Of a stretch of DNA of 64,000 nt, positions 1-13,126 are shown piece by piece. Under the pieces are notes generated by a model. It saw only the letters and a list, made by a program, of their open reading frames with translations, was not told the origin of the DNA and made no database searches. A program made the position numbers and the translations under genes. Source of the stretch: Maylandia zebra. Lineage: Eukaryota > Chordata > Actinopteri > Cichliformes > Cichlidae. Numbering within the stretch: position 1 is the first letter of the stretch; the number at the start of each line of letters is the position of its first letter. The DNA lies in contig NC_135169.1 of the NCBI RefSeq assembly GCF_041146795.1, positions 12,361,585 through 12,425,584 on the forward strand, in the 5' to 3' direction.

Positions 1-2225
1 GTAAAAATTATAATGGTTTTATATAATAATGCCTTTTTTATACTTGTGTTGAAATGTTGCACATTGGTGTTTCTACATCTTTGCAAAGGCACAACACTTC
101 ATGTATTATTTTATAATTAATGCTGCTGCCTGCAGTGTGTGTAGTGTTTTTCGTATCTGAGTCTGGCAGAGGGAATGTGTTACTCTCGCCTGCCTGCAGA
201 CTTAAGCTGAAACAGTGTCATTGCTGGGGATGGAGGACACATGGTTGAGTGAGTCACAAATTTCGTTGTGCAATGTTGTATTGAGAGAAAAGAAGAAAAG
301 TCTTTCTGTTATTTTGGAAATGCTGAAGAAAACACTTCATGGCTCCTTCAAGCCTCTGCTGAAGAAAACAGTAAAAATCTTCACGCCAATCTTCACAATA
401 TTTTCCTTAAATGTCCTGTTTTCTGCATTAAAAACAAAACAAAAAACAGCCCAATATATATTTAGCAAGTATTCCAAAAGATGCAGTTGTTTTATATGCA
501 AGGGGCAGACTTACATTAGTGGTCAAGTTCAGATCATGGAATGATTATAAAGATAAAGACCTTTTGGGAACAGTTTCTGGGACACAGATTAAGAGCGATT
601 TTCGCATCTTTGGTAAGCAATTAAGCCTCATTCACGCCAAATGTCTATATGGTATGAGGCCGGATCAAATCTCTGCCTGATTGCTTTGGTATCTTTTTTA
701 TCTTTTAGTTATTTCTTGGATTCCAAGTGTAATTTTCCTCAACCGGTAGGCACTAAGCCCTCCTTCTGGCCAGGTATATCCATTAAGTTAAAGATTAGAT
801 GTTCTGATTTTCATTGTGCAGAACAGAGCCCGGGTTTTGAAGATTTACTTGCGTTTAGCAGGCTTTGTTAACACATGTAAACAGAAAGACATCTCATACA
901 GAGCTGTGGATTCTTCAGATGCTCTGTAAAGCAAGGACAGTGTTACAGTCCCCTGTAATAACCCAGGGCAGCATCTGTTCAGTGAATGCAGTCTGTCACT
1001 TCAGATGAACAATAATCATCTGACCGTTTTCTACAGTAGTTCAAGGAGGCCGATCTGTTGAGTCCAGTCTCATGCACTCAAGGGTATTTTATGTATTTAT
1101 TTCATTCAAAGTAATATTCATATTTTTGCACATTAAAAAGATTGGTTTGGATCTTGTCAGTGCATCTGCAGACATGGTTCTGGTTGTTGTTAGCAATCAT
1201 ATGTATGGCTTCCACCTGCCTCTCATGTGTGATATAAACATACACAAAACGATACAAGGGACAGACAGAAATTGAGACAAGTGCTTGAATCACTCTTGAT
1301 TTGGACTGTTTGTGCATGTACATATTATAATCCTGCTTCTTTATTTTCTCTGTTCAAATCATTCTATTGTATCTAAAGAAAGTCTACATTGTACCAAATC
1401 TGTCTCGGGTGGCCTGCTGCCAGCACAGCAGAAATGTTTATTCGCAGCTGTGGCATGCTCTAAGCTTCACAGTGTTTCATCAGTGCTTGACTGTATAATT
1501 TTGAAAACAAAACAGAAGAAAAGAGATAAAAAATACTGTAACAAAGACTCCTTTGGATGTGCTATAACCATTATGCATCTTTTATTTTCTTAAGTAATTT
1601 GTTTTGCAGAGTTAGTTGTGATGAATCTACAAAGTACCAATTTCTCATTATGACAGGTGGCTGGCAATACAATATTGTGTATATTGGGTGTTGATGTGAA
1701 AAGACCATCGCTCTCTCCTTTAGCACCAAGTCTTTAGCACTCATTTCAAAGGGATTTGTGACAACAATAAAAACCCACTTATATACCGTACATTTACATT
1801 ATTAAATGTCCAACAAACAAAACAGCTTAGTACTCTTGTTTAACATCTATCACGAGATACAGATTGGAAAACAATTTCCAGTGATGCATTTGGTGCACTA
1901 ATGAATATTTAAATATGTTTATCATAATAAAGGAAGGTGCCACAACTAGAGTGGTGAAGCAATTTCATCTGTTCTATACCATTTTGCATGCACCCTAATA
2001 GACTTTAGAGGAATATCTCTTACATGGTGAAGCATGTGCTTACACTGAGTCTCCATTCAGACACTTTTAGAAGCATTGTCTCTTATCAAGGTGTCTCAAA
2101 TCAAAGATCACGATAAGTGTAAGCAATCACAATTACATCACTGAAACAACATTGGAACAATTACAACATTTTCTGATGTCACAAACTACAAAACTCTTCT
2201 TTACCAAAGGCAACCGTTTAACATA
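1..2225. other. No recognisable gene
   Basis: AT-rich non-coding DNA. Only short open frames occur, none with a recognisable domain or splice-site context. I see no clear mobile-element end here. Confidence 0.5.
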
Positions 2226-2229
2226 CATA

Positions 2230-2360
2230 AAGACCTCATCTCATTTATCTGTATTTGTTTTTCTATTGTTTTCTCTTGTTCTTAATTATTTGTAAAGCAC
2301 TTTGGTCAACTTTATTTCTTTTAAATAAATGTGCTATAGATCTAAATTTGATGTTGATAT
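2230..2360 (+). repeat. L2-like LINE 3' tail remnant
   Basis: The stretch contains the words gtaaagcactttggtcaac and aaatgtgctata. These resemble the 3' end of the L2-type fragment at 53.8 kb (gcactttggtcgg followed by gtgctatataagtaaa). No coding part remains. A second weaker tail of the same kind lies at about 2925-2980. Confidence 0.35.
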
Positions 2361-2599
2361 TGATAAAGACCAAATAACGATACAGCTCATATAATGTGGT
2401 AAAAAATAATATGCCAGTGTTAGTTAAGTATCTTTCAGTGGCAGAAACCATGAAACCAACATCGCTCACCACGTGTCTTCCTCCAAATGGTTTAAAAGTG
2501 GTCAGTGTTTTTTTTTCTTTCTTTGTTAAATACTCACAATGGTAACCACTGAAGATCAGAGGTGTACGTCATGTCCTGTTTGTTTTTCGACAGTATTCA

Positions 2600-2760
2600 G
2601 CTATGCAATACTGTGCAAAAGTCTTGAGTCACCCTTCATTTCTTTGTAGTTTGCTAGGGATAAGGGAAATAGGAGCAGTGAGTTACTGACAGATATGCAA
2701 ACATACATTAAATACTTGAAACCACTTTGAGTGAAAAAGAGAAGATTTTGAATTCAAAGC
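2600..2760. repeat. Possible Tc1-like transposon end
   Basis: The words actgtgcaaaagtcttgagt resemble terminal repeats of fish Tc1-like elements as I remember them. No partner end or transposase was found nearby, so this is a weak call. Confidence 0.25.
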
Positions 2761-3479
2761 AATGATCCTGATAGCCTGATTTTATATTGTCTTCAGAAAG
2801 AATCACTCAGTGTGTTTTGCTTGTTTCTCTCCCATTAGAAAATAATTTTAATGGACTTTAATGTTCTGTAGGTCTGCTTTTTTTTAACTGTTTCTTTTAT
2901 TTGTAATATATATTATAAAGTCTTTCTGAGAAGCACTTTGTAACTTTGCTAATAAAAATGTGATTTAAATAAAGTGTGTTGTTGTGTGTCAGACTGAGAG
3001 TACATGTTACAGCTGTTCAGTGTTGTGAATCCACTGAAAGAGAGCTTTTATTTAAAGACACTCATTGTCATTTCAAACAGCTTCAAACCCTCCAACATGA
3101 ACTAAAGTTATCAACATAATGAGAAGTAACAACTGCTCTGACGTTATGCTCAGCAGCCTTTTTACTAACTTAATTGAATCACAGGTGGAGGTGATTCTGT
3201 GTGGAGTTTGCATCTGTGTGTGTTTCCTCCATGAACTCCAGCTTCCTCCCAGTGTCCACTGTCCCTCTGTGACCCTAAACTGGAGACATTGTTACAGAAA
3301 TGGATAAATGTGTTTCATGTTTTTCTGTGACTTGTGCTACTTTTGCAGTCTTCATGTGGTCCTCTTACATTTCATCGCAGCACTTCCATCATGTGTCACT
3401 GTTCACACTGTTTGGTCACATCAGCAGCAACAAACTCATCTGAAGAGTGTTTTATCAGAGCAGTTGCACACCAGAGCAG

Positions 3480-3690
3480 GTTTGTTTTCTGTAGGTGATG
3501 TTTGTGTCTTTTATGATGCTTACAGTTTAATGTGCATCAAATAATTGTGGTGCTTTTAAAAATGCAACATTTTCTACGAAATAATATCACACAACACTTC
3601 TTTGTTCCTCTAAGTAAACTGTGATGCTTACATGTGTATTAAAATGTCATTTCTAACTGCAATATGTTGTTTATTAATCATCTGAAAATG
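3480..3690. repeat. Outer inverted-duplicate segment, left copy
   Basis: This segment matches, in reverse complement and with substitutions, the stretch at about 54835-55035. Shared anchors include ctgtaggtgatgtttgtgtc, an aataatatcacaacacttc-like block and a gcttacatgtgta block. It shows that inverted homology continues outside the main arms. No coding content is recognisable. Confidence 0.55.
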
Positions 3691-3839
3691 ACTCATGATT
3701 TGTATCTGAGCCCCAGAAAAGTGGAGAGAAGAGAAAAATGTTTTGTTCAGTAAATAACTTGACAACTACATGCTGTAATGGTCAAATATAAATATAAAGT
3801 ATTTCCTTAGTTGAAGGCATAAAAAGTGTCAGGTTGATA

Positions 3840-4220
3840 GGTTTGTAGCATAAACCTATTCGCTGGAATGGTCAAGACAATTCAACCACACAGCGAAAAG
3901 CATTGAACACCAAGCAGGCAAAGTTCTTTATGTTTCTCGTGCACGGGAGAGAACTGGACAAACGCCGTTACTTTGCTTGACCCCAGTCGCTCTCGTCCGC
4001 TCCCCCCGTAATACTGCTCTGTATTGAGGTTACATGAGTATGCATAGGTTCATTAACATATGACGTATGCATACAAACAAAGAGCACCTTGTCTGTGCGT
4101 TGTGTAAGTATGTGTGTGGTGGTGGGGGGGTGTCAAGATGTGACCCCATAAACGACTTCCCTAAACCTGCTGGTCTGGAAGTCCAGAGTCTATTAAGAGT
4201 CTATTAAGAGTCTATTAAGT
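3840..4220. other. Unassigned insert-like stretch with an 11-bp tandem repeat
   Basis: This stretch is more GC-rich than its surroundings and I could not match it to anything else in the window. It ends in three direct copies of the 11-mer agagtctatta at 4185-4217. It could be a decayed LTR or DNA element, but no ends were established. Confidence 0.25.
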
Positions 4221-6589
4221 GAAGGAGGACAGAGTGTCACATTTTGACAGAGTATCAGTGAATCCTTACAGAATGGTTATGATTGGACTGTGTGAGCACC
4301 AACATCACTGTGCAGTTTGTTTGTACCTCTTCACAGCAGTTTGATTGATCAAGAGAAAGCATCGACCCCTCTGTGACATTAAAAGGTGGCCATGAGCATA
4401 AAATGAAGGCGAGTGTGTCTGTGAGAAATTCAGGGCTCACAAATGAACATTAATATGGCAACTTTTTCTTAAAATGGTGTAATAACAAGAATGGCCAGTA
4501 GGAGGCAGTGGGTTGATCATTACTGGAGCCTCTGTGTTTCCTTCCCATTAACTATTTTGAACTGAGCTCAGCAGCTACAAACTACAGTCAGCTGTCCACC
4601 TCAAACATATCAGCTCGTTTCTTGTTCAGAAGTTTACACAAAATTAAATCATATCCCATCATGCATCTGTGGTTATTTGCTGAATATGCTCAGTGCTCTT
4701 GAACCCACAGTGCCTGTCATGTGTTGTGTGGATATATATAACACTATGTGCAGAAATTTTGCATTTTGCTAACTGTATGTGAAATAAATTGATTTCAGTG
4801 AGTTCTCACCTCAACACCTAGTTATTATCACAGGATGGAGGCCCTAAACCACACACTCACACACCATTAATATTCAGTGTCATGTTTGCTGTTCTGAGAT
4901 CAGCTGACAACATGCAAACATGGAAAACCTGAAGCAACAGAACAGGATCAATGAGCAGCTGTGACATCGACTGAGTCAGAAACAACATGAACTCAGAGAT
5001 TTGTTGTTTGTGGATTTATATTAATTATCCTCGTTCTGTTGTTGTGTGGCTAAAGGGTGAAACGTTTCTTGATAATTGGCTGAAAGTGATTCATAATTTC
5101 TAATATTGTGACACAACATGTGTGATATTATCTTATGTTGTGTTGAGACTTTTTCTTGTGGACAAATCTTTTTTTAATGGAAAAATAAACACCACACTTA
5201 ATACTTTTGCTCTTTCCTATTCTGCTGATAACCACCTGGCCTTCCTGATCCCCGCCCCTCTGCTTCCTCCTCCTAATCTGCTGGTTAACTTGGTGGTTTG
5301 GACACCATACATTGTCTTTGTTTTTGCCTCCAGGTGGAGAAAAATGTAGATTTTTTTTGATAAATGCAAAACTTTTGCGTGACCTGAAAATATATACAGT
5401 GATCTGTTTTATTTAAGAAGCAATGAGCAGTAAAAATACAAGATTAAACCATATATAAGACAATACAGAATAACATCTTTGTTCCTCTGAACAGACTGTG
5501 ATGCCTACGTGTGTAAGAGATAGTTGTTGGTTAAGTCTTTTCTCCAACAGGTTTATTTTTATCTGCTGAAAGTCAGATACTCTTATAAGAGGAAATGCAG
5601 CCTGTGGTTTGTTTCTTTAAAGTCAACACAGCAGAGTGGAAATGTGCAGATATGACAATGTGTGAAAGCAGGTTAAAAGTAGCTTTATTGTGGTGATGAC
5701 ACATGCTGGACTAAAGAATAAATAAAGCATGTGGGCATCAAGAGAAACGGTGAAAAGCTTGTTTCTCATGCTCATGTCTTTAAGAGTCTCTGCATGGACG
5801 TGCTGTAAATGTTCATTTATCTCTGAAATAAATAAAATCATCCATCACTCTCTCTGTCCACAACATCATATACAGACATGTTTTTCTTCTTACTGCAACT
5901 TCCAAACAGGCCAGTTCCTCACAGTATAACACAAAACTCCAAAGTATAATCACTGCTTTGTAACCAGCAGAGGAGCCAGTAAATCATCTAAACCTACTGA
6001 TACTAATGTGTCTGTTTGGCTGCTGTTACAGAAATGGTTCCTACACCTGTGATGATGACGTCAGTGTTTGACTCCAAACTGTCTGCTGGACTCTGCAGCA
6101 TCACAGAGTCCACACGTTTTTAGATATTGTTAGTTTTCATATCTTGAAGCATTACAATATTAAAATATTGATAAGTACTGAAACTTCTGCACTTAACTTT
6201 TACATATAACCTGAAAATAAGCTAAAAACAGGAAGTTACATTTTAATGTATTTTATCTTTCTAAAAGAAAAGTGGTGGGATGAAAAAAACACACCTGCTG
6301 TTAAAGAATCTAAAACACTTGGATATGAACATGTTGGTGAGTGTGTGTAGATGATACTGCAACAAACCTTAATCATAACCTTTGCAAGAAAGTGTTTGAA
6401 AGAATGAAGGATGGTGACTGAGTTTTCATGCTTTTACTATGATTAATACAACAGCCTGAGTGACAAACTGAGACACACTACATGCTCGTGTGGAGGGACT
6501 AGCCAATCACAACGTATTCACTGTTTTGTCCTTTTGGACTCACTGTGGGTGGAGCCTATAGTAGCTGTCATAGTGTGAAAGATAACCTA

Positions 6590-6730
6590 GACAGGTTATA
6601 GAGAGACAGACAACCATTCATGTTCACATTCACACCTGCAGGCAACAACCTGAATCACCAGTTAACATAATAATATATGACTTTGGACTGTGGGAGGAAG
6701 CCAGAGTACCTGGAGAGAACCCAGACAGAC
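6590..6730 (-). repeat. tRNA-derived SINE remnant in left arm
   Basis: Read on the - strand this contains the run gggttctctccaggtactct, then ggcttcctc, and later ggttgtctgtctctc. This body is typical of V/AFC-type fish SINEs. The partner copy is at 50660-50880 in the right arm, so the insertion predates the duplication. Confidence 0.55.
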
Positions 6731-7982
6731 AACCATAGTGGGAGTTGTCCCTTATGAGGGTCATGAATCTCATGTCATGACACACATAATTAATAATGTG
6801 TGTCATGACATGAGACAAGGTGTGAAAAGTGGGTCATTGTGCTGCGTTCCAGATACCTCCAAACTTGGATGTTGGAAATCGGGCGTGGCATCACTCCCGA
6901 GTTGCAGAAAAAGACAGGAAACACAGGATTTGTGTTGGTTCTTGGCAAGTTAGAGCAATGCAGGTATGATAGTAGTGCAGTATGATGCTTGTTGTTGTGA
7001 CTAATCAGTGTTCAAACATAATCATGGCTCATTCAAGGAGTTAAAAATACACAACAGTGTAAAGTTTTTTGTCAGGTGGCCGGTGCGTGGTGTAAGAGTA
7101 AGAGCAGATGTTCGAGACAGGAATGAACAAAAACTGAGACGTTTACTTTAGGTTGGACCAACAATATAAATGAAGAACGCAAGGAAACTAGGACGATGTT
7201 AACAGCAAACTAAACTGGACAGAATTAACACTAGACACAGTGAACATGAAACTTAAACGTCACCAACATGAATGACATGAATACCTGAGACATGACTCGT
7301 GATGAACAGAAACATGGCCCATGGTGAAAAGATGACCTGCCAATGAACGAATGAAAACTCACATCACACAAGGGTGACGAGGGAAGTGGAAACACAGCTG
7401 GAAGCAAAACTAAACACAGAACGTGATACTGTCAAAATAAAACAGGAAACATGCAGACTAAGAAACACAGACCTGAGACTCAGACCAGGGAAGAAACAGA
7501 CATGGAAGCAGAAACGGGAGATGAAGAAAAAATTACATAACTGGATGCAGTGCGAGGGACACAGAGATCTTCTGTGTTATTTAGTGCGTTTATGAAGTGT
7601 AGAGGTCCAACACCTCGCTGCATATGTCATGACAACACACTGCACAAATCACATAAACGTCTCTGAGAATAAAACATAATTATGAGCTGGTAAAATATGT
7701 CACCTGACCTGAAACAACAGAAGGTAAGAAGCAAACACAAGAAGCAAGCCTGCATGTTTGCAGTGGACAGGAAATGTGAACACGTCACACAACTGCTGTG
7801 GTCAAAGCTACAGGAGCTGTTTGAGGTTTGTATAAAAGGAAAGGAAGCACAGAGAGGCCACAGTCAGAAGAAACACTCTGGTCTTATCTGTATTAAATGC
7901 AGCTTCTCTTGTTATTATTGATGTAAAGTCAAAGTGTTTGAGATCAGCTGAGGATCAGAGTGCAGCAGGGCTGGATGTGAGG

Positions 7983-8019
7983 ATGGGGCACTCTTTGCTC
8001 TGCATGACGGGGTTATTGT
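7983..8019 (+). CDS. Orphan leader exon of an Ig-superfamily receptor
   Basis: This is a 37-base first exon encoding M-G-H-S-L-L-C-M-T-G-L-L plus one base, followed by a good donor (gtaagt). It has the same length, phase and upstream context (ctggatgtgagg before ATG) as exon 1 of gene A at 9718 and of gene B at 46590. That makes it a paralogous start of a signal peptide. I found no second leader exon or Ig exon of its own before gene A begins 1.7 kb downstream. It may be an alternative first exon for gene A or a relic of another duplicate. The right arm lacks it at the matching place (about 49110-49500). Confidence 0.5.
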
Positions 8020-9717
8020 GTAAGTACATTTGTGACATTGTTTGAATGGCACTGATTAATGAAAGTGTTTCTCATGTGTGAGAATTAGAGTGTATCACTG
8101 GTTTGAAGTGTTTATCTGAGAGTTTGAACAAAGCATGTTTGTGATGTTTATGATAGTTACAGACAAATGTTGGCTGGTTCCTTGGTTCAGTTTAGTCTGG
8201 AGTATCATGTTGGATACATCGCTGCTTGTTGCACTTGACTCATTGTCATTGTCTTTAAGGTCATATATTAATACATTTTAAATTAAACTTTTATAACATT
8301 TTTTATAACTATAAGTTTAAAAATGTTTTCTCATGTGTCAAACACACTTTTTATGCACAGAGACAGAAAAATGCTCTTAAACTCTTAAAACTAATGTCCT
8401 AATTTAGTTTGTTTTGTTTGATTTTCTGTCAGTTTGATCCTAATGATGTTTGATCTTTACTTCATTACTCTCTTCTACGTTAATGCTGATGCTGAGACAT
8501 GGTTATTTTTCTCTCCTTTTTGATGCTCAATAAATAATTAGACTTTTATTTTTACTTTTTAATGCTAAGAAAAGACAATCAGATTTTAGAAATTCAAACA
8601 TCTGCAGTGAAATGTCAGAGACAGAAAATATCAGAGTAGTGTTATTATCATAGAGACTAGAGTCTAGAGTAGGGTTAGATATCTACACTGTGTTGTTAAT
8701 CATTACTAAAACAGAATGAAGATACTCATTTGCATCAATGTTGATATCCATAGTGTTGTCTTGGCTTCCTGAGGCACAATTTGATGCATAAAGGAGCCAT
8801 CGCACGCCAGATTTACGCTCTCGCATGTGTGCATTGTTGACCTTTGAAGTGTTTTTTGTGCTTCTTCCTTTCCTGCTGTATTTCGCTACACTTGCCAACC
8901 AATGAACATTCAGCAGACGCTGACATCATCAACTTCAAACAGCGTGCAGTCAGGACCTTAGAGGATGCATGAAAGCATGTGTTGGGTGGGTGAAAGTCCC
9001 TCCCCCTCTTTGTCCCAATGAAAAGTCTACACAGTCGACACATTTGCAGGACTCTGCTCTCGAAGCTGAATCCTGCTTCTGTGAATCAGCTGAGCTTTGA
9101 TAGTTTGGAGGGACACATAGTGCCACCTGCTGCAGAGATATTATTAAATAGTGACTAAAAATCTTTAAATAATATCAAACTTAAAACATTAAAATGTAAC
9201 ACTGTTGTAAAAAAGGACAAGATATGAATGCTGTAGAGACTCATTAATCTGATGATGTAGCACACAGAGCAGTAAATTAAACATTTTTATTCCCGTTAAC
9301 TATTTTATCATTGAGTCCAGTCTCAGTGCTGCTGTTGATTTCTGAGGCTCTGAAACTTTAGACTGGATCCATTTAAAATAAAATAATTGTTTTTCACACT
9401 TAAAACAAGTCTTGGACTTTTGTTTTCCTTATTTCCTCTTTAACCCTCAGTCAGCTCACATATGTGTAATGAAACTTAATGTCTGTCTGTTATTGGTCAG
9501 TTTAGTCTGTGTGTTAAAGGCCTTTTCATAAAAATCTGACAATCATGATCACACCTTGTTAAGCTGCTATTTCTGTGTAAAAGGAAGGAAGCAGAGAGAA
9601 GTTTAAAACCTCTTTGTTTCCTTCACAGCTCTTTGGTATCTGCTGTGCTGCTGCTTCACTCTCTCTCTTTACAGAAAGTTGTAGAAGTTTTCAGACGTGT
9701 CACTGCTGGATGTGAGG

Positions 9718-11304
9718 ATGGGAGCCACTTTGCTCTGTGAGCTGGGCCTATTCTGTGAGTACATCACTGACTCCTATTGTTTGATTCATACTGATCCATA
9801 AACATGTTTTAGTAAGAAGAACAGAGCATCAGTCATTTGACCATTTCAGGTCATGTGATCAGAGGACTCATGTTTGTTACCAACGTGGTTGTTTGTAGAC
9901 TGGATTAGATTTTAGTGCACTGACTCAGATCAGAGTGGAGCTGGTTTAGTTTATCTAAGAAAGGTTTGTTTCTCCATCAGTGATAATTTGATGCTTTTGA
10001 CATCCTAATATAAAATGTAACCAATCATAGAAGACACTGATTAAACATATAACAGCAGTGATTAAAGCCAGTGCTAGATTTAAATAGCCTTTTAATGCAG
10101 ACTAACAGTAAACTGCTTCCTTAGTCAAGGTATAAAAGAGTACTACACTGATCCTACTCCTTACTAAATGAAACTTGCGTCCTAAAGGAAGATTAGAGCT
10201 CGTCCAGCCATAAATAGAGATCTTTTTTTAAACTCCCAGTAGGCAGGTTTAACTTCAGCTTAATGGTGTTTGCTGTTGAAGACATGTAAATTATTTCCAC
10301 TTTATATTATATATCACCTTCTAGAGAAATTCTTGTTGAGAGAAGTGACCTATTACAATTTGTCAATGACATCAATTTTTGAGATGTCATTGATCTCAAA
10401 AATACATTTTGAGATAAGTACTGAAAAGTCAAATACATAAAGGAAATACTGGGGAGATCATTTCCCTGTTGGAAGCCAGTCGTTCATCTGTTGCCCAAAG
10501 AGGATGGACTGTACCGTTTTTAGGACACTAATGTTTTGTTATCACCATGTTTGTTTGTAGACTGGATTCTATTTTAGTGCACTGACTCAGATCATAGTAG
10601 ATGTAAATCTCCAAGTGTTTTAAGGAGCTTGGTAAGAAAGCGACTGCACTTTAAACCCTAGTGGGATTGTCAATTAAGAAGGTCATTAACTCACTAATGA
10701 TCAAGAAATGAGACACATCATTACCAACAGTGTTTTATTTATGTTACATTTCAAATCTAACATCAACAAAACACTCACATGATTTGAGTGTCTTTAGTTT
10801 GATAATGTCTGAAGTTTCTGTCTTTATTGTAGTGCTCTGTATGCTCGTCTGCAGTGGACACGCTCAAGGTGACTGAACAGTTTTCACTTTTTCTATTTCT
10901 TCCTTTTTATTTAGCAAATATTATTCTCAACCTGTATGACTCTACATAAATAAAGTATTAATAATCAATCAACATTCTGCCTTGAGCATAAAGTGTTTCA
11001 GATTGTCTGTTGTCTGATTGTTTGTGTTGGATTCTAGATGCTGTGCTAACTATTGAACCCAGCTCGTCCAGTTTTTTCATTGGAGAGTTTGTTACCTTCA
11101 AGTGTGACATGAATGAAGGAAGAGACACTGACTGGTATTACGAAATCAAGAAGGATGGTCGAGAGTATGTCCCCTACAGTGAATACAAAGTCTACACATT
11201 CAAAATTAGCTCTGCAGATCAAAGTGGTGAATATCAGTGCTCTGGTAGCTGGAAGGAGTCACATTATACAAAGAACAGTAATACTGTCTTTATAACTGTA
11301 TTAG
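9718..11304 (+). CDS. Gene A: truncated Ig-superfamily (Fc-receptor-like) receptor, exons 1-3
   Basis: There are three exons in matching phase: 9718-9754 (37 nt), 10833-10868 (36 nt) and 11038-11304 (267 nt, phase 1-1). Exons 1 and 2 join to a signal peptide starting MGATLLCELGLF and ending near GHAQ. Exon 3 encodes one Ig domain with FKCDM as the first cysteine strand, WYYEIKK, and DQSGEYQC as the second cysteine strand. All have GT donors and AG acceptors. In fish receptors of this type further Ig exons, a membrane exon and a signalling tail normally follow. Here the sequence breaks into Tc1/mariner debris about 18 bases after the donor, so the visible gene encodes only a leader and one domain. 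It is the inverted twin of gene B. The structure is clear; the function (binding of Ig or another ligand) is unknown and the copy may be dead. Confidence 0.75.
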
Positions 11305-11322
11305 GTAAGTCCTCAGTGATTA

Positions 11323-11962
11323 CAGTTTTTTACAGACGCTAGGACACATTTCTCAATACTTAGGTCACGTTTGCAAAACTCCTCACACAGTGAGCACAAC
11401 AGAAGTCTATGTGGGCTAAACTGAGGATCAGTTATCATTGTTTTGGCACAAAATGCATTCAATGACTACATCTCTCAAATTTCATGAATCATCTTCTCAC
11501 TCAGACACAACAACTGCCAAAAATATTTGTACGTACAGGACATTTTGCATGTGCTTACATACTGTTTTCAAAACTGTTAAACTTATGGCCAAAACAATAA
11601 CACAATGCAAAACTTGAAAAGACAGCAAAATTCAACAACAATATTTTATTGAAACATATTTTAAATCTAAAAATGCAGTTTAACCAGCCACAGCTTATTC
11701 TCATTGTAGATGAACATCTACACAGGTGTTACTCCTTCAATTTTTCAACTCCTTCAATTCTGGCATGCCAGAAGATTCTTTCCTAGGTGTGTTGCCCTAG
11801 ATGACATAAGATGTGATGTGGATGAGAACATGTGGCCAAATGGAGAAGACCGAGTAGATTAGCATTACTATTGTATGTGTATCAGTGGATGGTGTGTATA
11901 CAAATTCTTGTACTTTGGGATTACTTAGTGCAAAAAAATAAAAAATACATAAACAAATATTA
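11323..11962 (+). mobile_element. Tc1/mariner (IS630-type) remnant with transposase C-terminus
   Basis: It starts at a TA with cagttttttac, close to the terminal repeat used by the neighbouring elements. At about 11768-11863 a frame reads RRFFPRCVALDD and then CDVDENMWPNGEDRVD before a stop. I recognise this as the end of a fish IS630/Tc1-like transposase. The rest of the transposase is absent. The element interrupts gene A just after its Ig exon. Confidence 0.55.
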
Positions 11963-12207
11963 CAGTTTTTTCTGAATGCTCAAACCCTAACTGTGATTCC
12001 TGTAGCACAATCTCTAAAACTATTCAGACTTATAGCAAAACCACTCACTGAGTTTGCAAAACTAAAAGCACAAAAACTGCTTTGCACTCAGTTTGCAATT
12101 TTGTAACACACACTTTGCAAAACTGTAGGCACAATTCACTGCACAACACTCAATTACCAAATTTCCAACACACTCCTAGCAAAAGTATACACATGTATGG
12201 CTATCAT
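11963..12207 (+). repeat. 245-bp terminal segment, copy 1 of 2
   Basis: It begins cagttttttctgaatgct directly after TA and ends ctatcat directly before TA. An almost identical 245-bp copy lies at 13247-13491, in the middle of the fold-back element. It is rich in gcaaaac-type words, like other subterminal regions of this family. Confidence 0.7.
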
Positions 12208-12823
12208 TACAGTTTTTTCTGATTGCTTAAGCACATTTTTTGTAACTATTGGCTAATTTTGCAAAACTCTTCACACAAATAAGAAAACCTGTCACCCAAT
12301 AATCAAAACATTGTAGTTCTCTTGCAAAAGCAAACACAGCTAGATTAACTCTTCACACCTTCGTAAAAATGGTGTTTCCGTAACAACCAGTACACACAAG
12401 CCATCATCTACTAAGCACACAATGCGCCAACTGCACACTGATGGTATGAATACAAAACACATCTGGCTTTTGCTTTCTCTGTGCACAAGGTAGGCTATGT
12501 CAGTTTGAGCTCATACTTCTGTCATAGATCCATAAGCATAGAGGGATCCAAACTTCAAGTACTGGTGTGTATTCAAACACATCAAAACAAACACAAGTGT
12601 TTATTTCCAAGTATAGGATTATTTGCAGTCGCCATAATGACTATATGGGTTACTTGGTCTGCAGTGAACATGCTTCCTCTGCCCCACAGGATCTGGTCAT
12701 CTAGCAATTCTGTAAAGTAACAATTTCAGTATTTTTACATCAATGGTGTTGGTGTGTTTCTCATTGGCATATGGCAGTGCTACAAATCTTTGTGCGAAGT
12801 GACTGTACTCACCGATTCTCATT

Positions 12824-13126
12824 TCAAGATGTCCTTATGGTACTTGCTACAGTGTAGCGGCTCGAGTTAGGCTGGACCCGTTGGCCAGCTACCCTCAGGG
12901 TCATTCCACGGTTGATTACATGGTCCACTATTGTAGCTCTGATGTCATCAGCAATTCTATTTCTTACTCTTCCTACCCTTCCTCTCCCCCCTCCTCATCT
13001 TCCTCTCCCCCCTCTTCGTCTTCCTCTTGCTCCTCCTTGTCCTTGTCGTCCTCTTCATCCTACTTCTTCACCTCCATGTCCTCTTCCTCGGCCTCCTCTA
13101 CTTCTCACTCTTTCTGCTCCCTCCAT
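12824..13126 (-). pseudogene. IS630/Tc1-like transposase N-terminus, left-arm copy
   Basis: This mirrors 13613-13915. It starts ATGGAGGGAGC on the - strand, then has an Arg/Gly-rich stretch and the helix-turn-helix part with ATIVDHVIN and VAGQRVQPN. It ends at a stop after about 100 codons, so only the DNA-binding N-terminus is kept and the catalytic domain is missing. The opposite-strand Ser/Pro-rich frames here are shadows. Confidence 0.6.

Larger units (their letters stand above)
5476..11322 (+). repeat. Left arm of a large inverted duplication
   Basis: This arm is the reverse-complement partner of about 43565-51790. Anchors seen by eye include leader exon 1 (9718-9754, identical to 46554-46590), leader exon 2 (10833-10868 with 44015-44050), the Ig exon (11038-11304 with 43579-43845), 8690-9060 with 48460-48790, 7100-7480 with about 49800-50130, and 5729-5929 with 51313-51513. 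The match stops about 18 bases after the Ig exon donor, at a TA where Tc1/mariner sequence begins. Arm lengths differ because of later insertions, mostly on the right. Confidence 0.85.

Noticed and set aside
215..544. 109-residue frame near the left edge
   Set aside because: No recognisable domain, no splice-site context and ordinary AT-rich composition; length is compatible with chance.
11113..11295. Alternative-frame 60-residue peptides inside the Ig 1 exons (also 43588-43770)
   Set aside because: They are out of frame with the cysteine-bearing Ig domain and conserved only because the exon is.
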